From: SAR202 cluster bacterium
GTDB lineage: Bacteria > Chloroflexota > Dehalococcoidia > Lucifugimonadales > UBA826
NCBI GenBank assembly: GCA_009392675.1
Contig: VFFY01000242.1
Location: 1 to 11,904, forward strand
Direction: 5' to 3'
DNA length: 11,904 nt
Shown: positions 6,506 through 11,904 of the stretch, piece after piece
Numbering within the stretch: the stretch's first letter is position 1
Layout of the letters: each line of letters opens with the position of its first letter
The notes under the pieces: generated by a model
Databases searched by the model: none
Told to the model about the DNA's origin: nothing
Seen by the model: only the letters and a program-made list of their open reading frames with translations
Position numbers and translations under genes: made by a program

Positions 6506-7648
6506 ATGAAGATATTGGTGGCGCCTCAAGAATTTAAAGGAAGTATATCTGCCTTATCAGCCTCTGAGGCAGCAAAAAATGGCATACTGAGGGTATTTCC
6601 TGAAGCCGAGGTGGTGCTTTGCCCAGTAGCTGATGGAGGTGATGGGACCTTAGAGACCTTGGTCGAGGTCTCGGGAGGTGAAGTTAGGACCTGTAGCGTT
6701 CAGAATCCAATTGGTGAAACAATCCAGGCCCAATGGGGTGCGATGGGGGACGGCGTAACGGCAGTCATAGAAATGGCCCGAACATCCGGCCTTGCATTGC
6801 TGAGCCTAGATGAAAGAGATCCTTTGAACGCCTCAACATATGGCTTGGGACAAGCTATATCTGAGGCTCTGAATGAGGGTTTTCGTAAGTTCATAGTGGG
6901 AATAGGGGGAAGCGCGACAAACGATGCAGGGGCAGGTATGGCTCAGGCCCTTGGAGCGAATTTGTTAGATGCCCGAGGGAATACTATTAGTTTTGGTGGA
7001 GCCGCTCTATCCAGTTTGCAAACGGTGGATATTTCCAATATGGATAGCCGCATAAAAGAGTCTAAATTTTTGGTGGCGTGTGATGTAAGTAACCCATTAA
7101 CAGGTGAAGAAGGGGCATCTGCAGTATATGGACCACAAAAAGGTGCAACACCGGAGATGGTTCAGAGGTTGGATGATGCTCTCTCCAATTTTGCGACAGT
7201 GGTAAAAAAGGACTTAAAGAAAGATGTTGCAGAAATGTCAGGTGCTGGCGCTGCTGGCGGCCTAGGGGCTGGGATGATGGCGTTTATGGGCGCGGAGTTA
7301 AAGGCTGGGGTTGACATAGTGTTAGACACTGTTAATTTAAGGGATAAACTCTCTTCAGTTGATCTTGTAATTACGGGAGAGGGAGGTATGGATTTCCAGA
7401 CTATTTATAACAAAGCTCCCATAGGGGTAGCGCGGATAGCTTCAGAGCATAATATTCCGACCATTGCGATTGCCGGATTATTGGGGAGTAATTTCAAGAT
7501 AGTTCATGAACATGGTATTCGTGCTGCGACCTCTATAGTGAATGGTCCTATCACTCTGGAGGAGGCGTCAGATAGGGCTTTCGAATTGATATCTGATTCT
7601 GTGGAAGAAAGTCTTCGGTTTATATCAGTTGGGATGGATTTAGTTTAG
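6506..7648 (+). CDS. Glycerate 2-kinase (GarK/GlxK family)
   Basis: This 380-residue protein matches the usual length of the class that phosphorylates D-glycerate to 2-phosphoglycerate, feeding glycolysis. Family landmarks in order are VAPQEFKGSISA (5-16), CPVADGGDGTLE (39-50), VGIGGSATNDAGAGM (131-145), ACDVSNPLTGEEG (191-203), YGPQKGATPE (208-217), GAGAAGGLGAGMMAF (246-260) and VITGEGGMDFQT (288-299). Two motifs differ from the common form. PDSFKGS reads PQEFKGS, and the segment usually written TGEGR(L/I)D..T..GK.P reads TGEGGMD..TIYNKAP. The overall fold pattern is intact, so it is probably a working kinase, though substrate preference could differ. An in-frame TAG at 6491 fixes ATG 6506 as the only reasonable start; the ribosome binding site is weak. 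The gene ends one base before the stop of the convergent LUD gene. Confidence 0.92.
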   Translation: MKILVAPQEFKGSISALSASEAAKNGILRVFPEAEVVLCPVADGGDGTLETLVEVSGGEVRTCSVQNPIGETIQAQWGAMGDGVTAVIEMARTSGLALLSLDERDPLNASTYGLGQAISEALNEGFRKFIVGIGGSATNDAGAGMAQALGANLLDARGNTISFGGAALSSLQTVDISNMDSRIKESKFLVACDVSNPLTGEEGASAVYGPQKGATPEMVQRLDDALSNFATVVKKDLKKDVAEMSGAGAAGGLGAGMMAFMGAELKAGVDIVLDTVNLRDKLSSVDLVITGEGGMDFQTIYNKAPIGVARIASEHNIPTIAIAGLLGSNFKIVHEHGIRAATSIVNGPITLEEASDRAFELISDSVEESLRFISVGMDLV

Positions 7649-7649
7649 A

Positions 7650-8378
7650 TCAATCTTCCTCTACGAGAAGCAGATGAACTTCTCCCGGTCCGTGAACTCC
7701 TGTGACCAAGGTATATTCGATATCAGCAGACCTGCTTGGTCCTGAAATCAAACTAGTGTAGGAATTTGCGTTGCCATCAACAAAATCTTTTTTTTGGAGA
7801 GTGAATAGCTCGTCTAATGATGGTAGCACCTGTCCTTTGCCGACTACAGCTACGTACACTGGAGGAGCTAGGCTTACAAGCCTCCCTACTTCATTACTTG
7901 CGGAGACCACACACGTACCGGTTTCTGCTATGGCGTAGTCGACCCCTGTGACACCAATGTCAGCCTCTATGGCCCGATGTCTGTTAAAGGAAGGGTTTTG
8001 ATCATCAGGTTTCACGACAGTTATTTCACTTTCAGCCGGTAGGCTGGCTTTTCCTAGTTTTAGTCTTCCTGTGGATTCCTGATCTGAAATTACAATGTGG
8101 TTTGAATTCCTTTCGAAGGCCAATGATGCTATGTATTCAGATGCTTCGGCATAACTATCACATCTATGCACTTTCCAGCCTGCCGCCTCTGAAGAAAATG
8201 TAAGTGTGTCAAATAGGTTCATCCAGTCGGTGCGAGACTGATTTCGAATGGCTTCGGTTCGATCAATCAAATCATCGATATTGTCGTCAATTAGTAGTTC
8301 TTTGCTGGGATCGGTCTCATCATCGGAACCAGATGACAAGGCTTCTTTAACCCTATTTAAAAAACTTTCGCGACTCAT
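7650..8378 (-). CDS. LUD-domain protein, LutC/YkgG-like
   Basis: This 242-residue protein resembles LutC (YkgG) of the L-lactate utilisation complex LutABC. The N-terminus (SRESFLNRVKEAL) is typical of LutC. The LUD core shows ADIGVTGVDYAIAETGTCV (139-157), SLAPPVYVAVV (169-179) and GPSRSADIEYTLVTGVHGPGEVHLLLVE (213-240). I chose ATG 8378 because the G-rich site just before it (8382-8390) fits a ribosome binding site and the protein then begins like LutC. A TTG start at 8459 would overlap the upstream gene by 64 bases. It lies 17 bases after the aldolase gene, so the two are likely one transcript. The Fe-S partners LutA and LutB are not in the window, and LutC has no cofactor motif of its own. 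Its role here is therefore open: part of a lactate or glycolate oxidising complex, or a helper of unknown type. Confidence 0.88.
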   Translation of the reverse strand: MSRESFLNRVKEALSSGSDDETDPSKELLIDDNIDDLIDRTEAIRNQSRTDWMNLFDTLTFSSEAAGWKVHRCDSYAEASEYIASLAFERNSNHIVISDQESTGRLKLGKASLPAESEITVVKPDDQNPSFNRHRAIEADIGVTGVDYAIAETGTCVVSASNEVGRLVSLAPPVYVAVVGKGQVLPSLDELFTLQKKDFVDGNANSYTSLISGPSRSADIEYTLVTGVHGPGEVHLLLVEED

Positions 8379-8381
8379 TTT

Positions 8382-8390
8382 CCCCCCACC
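8382..8390 (-). promoter_or_regulatory. Ribosome binding site deciding the LUD start
   Basis: The minus strand reads GGTGGGGGG, then AAA and ATG. This purine-rich site supports the 242-residue form over the longer TTG-started form. The spacing is short if the last Gs are used and normal if the first GGTGG is used. Confidence 0.55.
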
Positions 8391-8395
8391 AGAGA

Positions 8396-9142
8396 TTACA
8401 GATAATTTTCTGCCCCTAGTTTTAAAACGTTGTTCAAGTGAGTATAAAGGTAACAGCAACCCTCTTTTTTCGCCTTTTCCATTTGCTTTTCAGAAGAGGC
8501 TGTTCCGGATGTCAATCCGGCTTCTGCTATAGATCTGAAAATTTTTGTTATCGCAGTGCTTACAGGCGGTTTATTTGCTTTGCCTGGATGACCTAGAGAT
8601 TGTGATAAGTCTGATGGCCCTACGAAAAAGACGTCAACATCTGCGACAGATAAAATCTCATCTAGATTTTCTATGGCTTCTCGATCTTCTATTTGAAGCA
8701 CAACTATAGAGTCAAGGTTTGAGGTTTTAGAGTATTGGTCCAACTCCACTCCTATACCGTAATTTGATGGCCGAGTGCCCATCGCCAACCCTCTATTTCC
8801 CAACGGATGGAATTTTACAGATTCGACAGCAGCTTTCGCCTCTTTTTTGCTTTTAATATGAGGTACCTGAACTCCATCCACTCCCCTGTCCATTACTCGC
8901 ATAATATCAATGGAAGAGTTGGAGGGAGGCCTTGCAATGGCCGTTATTCCTGCAGCCTTCGCAGCTATAGCCATCACTTCAAGATTTGATAGGTCTATTG
9001 ATCCATGTTCACAGTCAATGAGCACCCAGTCGAATCCGAGTGCAGCAATCATTTCTACCAACTGAGGAGAGCTAAACATAATCGACACTCCCACCATGGG
9101 AGTCTTTGCTGACATGGCAGCTTTCATTTCTGGGGCTTTCAT
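8396..9142 (-). CDS. HpcH/HpaI-family class II aldolase
   Basis: This 248-residue protein belongs to the HpcH/HpaI metal-dependent pyruvate aldolases, which include HpaI (4-hydroxy-2-oxoheptanedioate), GarL (2-dehydro-3-deoxyglucarate) and RhmA. Active-site residues are visible: His46 (LIDCEHGSID), Arg71 (AIARPP), Gln150 and Glu152 (VVLQIED) and Asp178 (FVGPSDLSQSLG), the last two as metal ligands. DGVQVPHI (89-96) and HPLGNRGLAMG (112-122) also fit. Family members split or join pyruvate and an aldehyde; the exact substrate cannot be read from sequence. The neighbouring glycerate kinase recalls the GarL-GarR-GarK route for glucarate and galactarate, but no GarR reductase or dehydratase gene is in the window. 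The start is the ATG at 9142, with no strong ribosome binding site; the second Met (9127) is no better. It leads the LUD gene in a leftward pair. Confidence 0.9.
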   Translation of the reverse strand: MKAPEMKAAMSAKTPMVGVSIMFSSPQLVEMIAALGFDWVLIDCEHGSIDLSNLEVMAIAAKAAGITAIARPPSNSSIDIMRVMDRGVDGVQVPHIKSKKEAKAAVESVKFHPLGNRGLAMGTRPSNYGIGVELDQYSKTSNLDSIVVLQIEDREAIENLDEILSVADVDVFFVGPSDLSQSLGHPGKANKPPVSTAITKIFRSIAEAGLTSGTASSEKQMEKAKKEGCCYLYTHLNNVLKLGAENYL

Positions 9143-9256
9143 TTTATTCGCACTTAAATTTACATTTTTTGAGTTTTCATATTACAGTACATTTACGATA
9201 CCCTATTTTTGCAATCTTTATGAACCATCACAGTTTATTGGAAAAAGAGTGAACAC
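9143..9256. promoter_or_regulatory. Divergent control region between the aldolase gene and glcD
   Basis: A 114-base AT-rich gap separates the leftward aldolase-LUD pair from the rightward glcDE pair, so both promoters should lie here. The plus strand has TTGAGT (about 9169) and TACGAT 19 bases later, a weak candidate for glcD. TACATTT occurs twice (about 9161 and 9188), which could be a binding-site repeat or chance. Confidence 0.3.
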
Positions 9257-10708
9257 ATGGGCAAATCACAGCACCTGAAAATAAAAGATTTGATACCTGA
9301 ATTAAAAAGGATAGCTGGTGATAACTATGTTTTGGATGATCAGGCAGATCTTTTAGTTTATGAATATGACGGGTCAATTGACCGCGGCAATCCAGTAGTT
9401 GTAGTTTTGCCGGATACTACAAAGGAAATATCCCAGGTGTTAAAACTGGCTAGGTCAAATTCAATTCCTGTTGTGGCTAGAGGAGCGGGAACCGGTCTTA
9501 GTGGGGGGGCTATAGCAGAACAGGGTGGAATTGTTTTATCCATGGCAAGGATGAACCAGATCTTAGAGGTCAATCGAAGTGATCGATATGCAGTTGTGGA
9601 GCCGGGGGTGGTAAATCTAGATCTATCCACTCATGTGGCTTCTGAGGGCCTTTACTATGCGCCTGACCCATCTAGTCAGCGCGCCTGCACCATAGGAGGA
9701 AATATCGCAGAGAATTCCGGCGGCCCACACTGTTTAGCGTATGGTGTTACCACAAATCATGTTCTAGGTATGGAAGTTGTATTAGCAGATGGGACCATAA
9801 CTTGGTTCGGAGAGAATGAGAGAGACGGAATTGGATACGATCTTCGAGGGATAACTATAGGGTCAGAGGGTACCTTGGCAATCGTCACGAAAATATCTGT
9901 GCGATTGTTGAGATTGCCTGAACATGTGAAGACCATGTTGATGTCCTTTGAAACGATTGAAGATGCCAGCGCGGCTGTTACGGGAATAATTGGTGCTGGA
10001 ATGGTGCCTGCTGCCTTGGAAATGATGGATCATTTCTGTATCAAGGCAGCTGTAGGAGCGGGATACCCTGAAGGTGCCGGGGCAGTTTTGTTAGTTGAGT
10101 TGGACGGCTTGTTAGAATCTGTTGAAGAGGAATCGGAAGAGATAGAAGCCATATGCCGTGAATTCAGCCCTTTGGAAATTAGGGTGGCAACGGATTCTCT
10201 TGAAAGAGAAAAATTATGGTCGGGACGTAAAGGGGTATTGGGAGCACTTGGTAGGTTGGCTCCAAACTATTATCTAGTTGACGGCACCATACCAAGGACG
10301 AAATTGGTCGATGTTTTAAAGAAAATAAATGAAATATCTGAAAGAAGTGGGTACCCGATAGCTAATTTGTTACATGCAGGTGACGGTAATCTCCACCCTT
10401 CTATCTTGTTTGACGAAAGGAAACCCGGGGATGTTGAAAACGTACTGGCTATAGGAGCTGAAATTCTAAGGATTTGTGTGGACTCAGGAGGGGTATTGTC
10501 TGGTGAACATGGAATTGGTCTGGAGAAACAGGACCAAATGCCGTTAATGTTTAGTGAAGAAGACATGGCAACTATGTCGCTTCTAAAATTGGCCTTTGAA
10601 ACTGAAGATCTGCTTAATCCAGGCAAGGTTTTCCCCACTGGGGCGGGGTGCGGGGATATTTCTCAAGCTAGGGCAATTGCGAGGGTAGGCCCGGGCGCCT
10701 ATATATAA
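9257..10708 (+). CDS. glcD: GlcD-type FAD-linked 2-hydroxyacid oxidase subunit
   Basis: This 483-residue flavoprotein has the length and build of GlcD, the main FAD subunit of glycolate oxidase, and of related D-lactate dehydrogenases. The N-terminal PCMH-type FAD-binding domain (about 40-220) shows VVARGAGTGLSGGAIAEQGG (72-91), PDPSSQRACTIGGNIAENSG (136-155) and GSEGTLAIVTK (202-212). The C-terminal FAD-oxidase domain has the metal-binding HAGDGNLHP (373-381) and GGVLSGEHGIGLEKQD (411-426), and ends in the typical DLLNPGKVFP. The enzyme oxidises glycolate or a similar 2-hydroxyacid to the 2-oxoacid, usually at the membrane with GlcE and an Fe-S subunit GlcF passing electrons to quinone. glcE follows 21 bases downstream, so the pair is surely one operon. 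Glycolate and D-lactate cannot be separated from sequence alone. Confidence 0.92.
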   Translation: MGKSQHLKIKDLIPELKRIAGDNYVLDDQADLLVYEYDGSIDRGNPVVVVLPDTTKEISQVLKLARSNSIPVVARGAGTGLSGGAIAEQGGIVLSMARMNQILEVNRSDRYAVVEPGVVNLDLSTHVASEGLYYAPDPSSQRACTIGGNIAENSGGPHCLAYGVTTNHVLGMEVVLADGTITWFGENERDGIGYDLRGITIGSEGTLAIVTKISVRLLRLPEHVKTMLMSFETIEDASAAVTGIIGAGMVPAALEMMDHFCIKAAVGAGYPEGAGAVLLVELDGLLESVEEESEEIEAICREFSPLEIRVATDSLEREKLWSGRKGVLGALGRLAPNYYLVDGTIPRTKLVDVLKKINEISERSGYPIANLLHAGDGNLHPSILFDERKPGDVENVLAIGAEILRICVDSGGVLSGEHGIGLEKQDQMPLMFSEEDMATMSLLKLAFETEDLLNPGKVFPTGAGCGDISQARAIARVGPGAYI

Positions 10709-10729
10709 ATAGCAGGAATCCAAAAGAAA

Positions 10730-11904
10730 ATGGAAGAAAAACATCTAATAGATGGCATTCAGCCCAACGAAGGATCGATTTATCCGCAAGATACAAATGA
10801 ACTTTCTTCTGCTTTGTCTGACATCACTGAACCGGGTAAGGTCGTAGTTCCGATAGGTGGGGCGACCAGACTTCAAATAGGTGCAAAAATCCCGCACTAC
10901 GATTATGCTTTGGATCTTTCAAACATGAGCCATTTGTTGGCCCATAATTCTGCTGATCTCACCTGCATAGTCCAATCTGGTATTACTTTACATAGCTTGC
11001 AGAACCAACTAAAAGAAAAAGAACAATTTCTGGCAGTTGATGCCGCTTTTCCGCCAAAGGCGACAATCGGAGGAACTTTGGCATCCAATGCGCCAGGACA
11101 CTTGCGATGGCAGATGGCCCATATGCGTGACATGGTAATTGGCATGCAGGTAGTTTTACCATCAGGAACAGTAACCAAAAGTGGTGGACCAGTGGTCAAA
11201 AATGTGTCCGGATATGATATGGCAAGATTGCATGTTGGAGGCTATGGTACGTTAGGGGTAATATCCGAAATATCGTTTAAATTGACTCCCTTACCCCGTC
11301 AGCAAGGGTCATTCTTAGTGGGGTTTCAATCAGAAAATGACCTACAAAATTTTTCAGAAGAGGTTTTTGACAGTTATGTGATGCCGTTAGCTTTAACCGG
11401 AATAAATGAAAATTTGATTAAAACGTTACAAATTGATGTCCCACAGTGCCAATATTTGATGGTCATCAGGATAGGTGGCAGACAAATGGCATTTGAGCGC
11501 CAATTAAATATTTTGAACAAAATGGTTGATCAATATCAGAATTCCCATACAGACTTGTTGGAGCAAAACGCATCTGATCCATTATGGGAAAAAATCAGAG
11601 ATTTCAGAGGATACGGATCGAATGCTAGCATTACGGGAAGGGTATTTTCGACCCCAACAAGACTACGTAGTTTGTTGCCAGATATTGTTAATTACTTCGA
11701 AGAAATTGGATCAACTTTGGCTATTTGTATCCAACCTGGGTTTGGGACTATGGAATTTTTTATCGATAATCTTCCTGCGGAAAGCAAAGTTAGGTCAACG
11801 CAGGTGATACATCAAATTCATAACATATCTCGGCAAAACCAATCACACATCAATTATGAAAAATTGCCAGCGGATTTTAAAAATGGGTTTAATATGTGGG
11901 GCCA
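10730..11904 (+). CDS. glcE: GlcE-type FAD-binding glycolate oxidase subunit, 3' end missing
   Basis: Starting at ATG 10730, the frame stays open to the right edge, giving 391 residues with no stop. The PCMH FAD-binding domain (about 12-190) has VVVPIGGATRLQIG (38-51), FPPKATIGGTLASNAPG (107-123) and the hallmark VVKNVSGYDMARLHVGGYGTLGVI (155-178), with Tyr162 and the GTLG turn. The C-terminal part ends in GFNMWG, close to the family's DVWG.P segment. About 40 residues, including the usual LNPGRF-type end, should lie just beyond the window. GlcE is the second flavin subunit of the glycolate oxidase complex and works with GlcD, 21 bases upstream; AGGA (10714-10717) is a possible though distant ribosome binding site. 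The gene for the Fe-S subunit GlcF would be expected next, outside the window. E. coli GlcE is about 350 residues, so this one is somewhat long. Confidence 0.9.
   Translation, partial: MEEKHLIDGIQPNEGSIYPQDTNELSSALSDITEPGKVVVPIGGATRLQIGAKIPHYDYALDLSNMSHLLAHNSADLTCIVQSGITLHSLQNQLKEKEQFLAVDAAFPPKATIGGTLASNAPGHLRWQMAHMRDMVIGMQVVLPSGTVTKSGGPVVKNVSGYDMARLHVGGYGTLGVISEISFKLTPLPRQQGSFLVGFQSENDLQNFSEEVFDSYVMPLALTGINENLIKTLQIDVPQCQYLMVIRIGGRQMAFERQLNILNKMVDQYQNSHTDLLEQNASDPLWEKIRDFRGYGSNASITGRVFSTPTRLRSLLPDIVNYFEEIGSTLAICIQPGFGTMEFFIDNLPAESKVRSTQVIHQIHNISRQNQSHINYEKLPADFKNGFNMWG

Noticed and set aside
6353..6529. Longer form of the ribbon-helix-helix protein starting at a TTG at 6529
   Set aside because: The extra 59 residues have no family resemblance, the frame overlaps the start of glycerate kinase, and ATG 6352 has a ribosome binding site and gives a normal antitoxin N-terminus.
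7665..7684. GAGAAG/CTTCTC inverted repeat as a terminator for glycerate kinase
   Set aside because: It is a 6-base stem inside LUD coding sequence with no T-run after it.
8379..8459. Longer LUD protein from a TTG at 8459
   Set aside because: It would overlap the aldolase gene by 64 bases, and the extra 27 residues do not look like LutC; ATG 8378 has a G-rich ribosome binding site.
10903..11199. 98-codon open frame antisense to glcE
   Set aside because: It is covered by the GlcE FAD-binding domain; the frame is a by-product of glcE codons.
11526..11807. 93-codon plus-strand frame near the right edge
   Set aside because: It overlaps glcE in another frame; the glcE frame shows family motifs on both sides and is open to the window end.

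Overview
The window carries bacterial housekeeping genes followed by a block of small-organic-acid metabolism genes. The sequence is AT-rich (roughly 40% GC by eye), densely packed, and has no rRNA, tRNA, CRISPR array or transposase. The protein styles (Lgt with a GRLGD...NGE signature and WGG instead of HGG, many FAD-linked and hydroxyacid enzymes, a Xer recombinase beside uvrC) would fit an uncultured marine Chloroflexota lineage such as SAR202. That assignment is an inference from style only; no marker gene in the window settles it.

Left part (1-5610): the 3' part of recJ (single-strand DNA exonuclease) meets lgt (lipoprotein diacylglyceryl transferase) tail to tail, with a 4-base overlap. 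lgt is divergent from a three-gene rightward run: a Xer tyrosine recombinase, a 108-residue basic single-membrane-span protein of unknown function, and uvrC. RecJ, Xer and UvrC together make this a DNA maintenance region. All expected catalytic residues of Xer and UvrC are visible.

Middle (5611-6505): a leftward two-gene cassette sits between uvrC and the metabolic block. It looks like a VapBC-type toxin-antitoxin pair, a ribbon-helix-helix protein followed by a PIN-domain protein with a one-base TAATG overlap. The PIN protein lacks an acidic residue where one is usually found, so its activity is uncertain. A perfect 9-base inverted repeat between uvrC and the PIN gene could end transcription from both sides.

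Right part (6506-11904): glycerate 2-kinase (rightward), a leftward pair (HpcH/HpaI-family aldolase, then a LutC-like LUD protein), and a rightward pair glcD-glcE, the FAD subunits of a glycolate/2-hydroxyacid oxidase. glcE runs off the right edge about 40 residues before its expected end. Together they suggest use of C2-C3 hydroxyacids. GlcDE would oxidise glycolate or D-lactate, the aldolase would release pyruvate plus an aldehyde from a sugar-acid derivative, and glycerate kinase would feed carbon into glycolysis. The substrates are not proven by sequence. I found no clearly new system. The PIN variant, the orphan LUD gene paired with an aldolase, the unknown membrane protein and the altered glycerate kinase motifs are the best leads.
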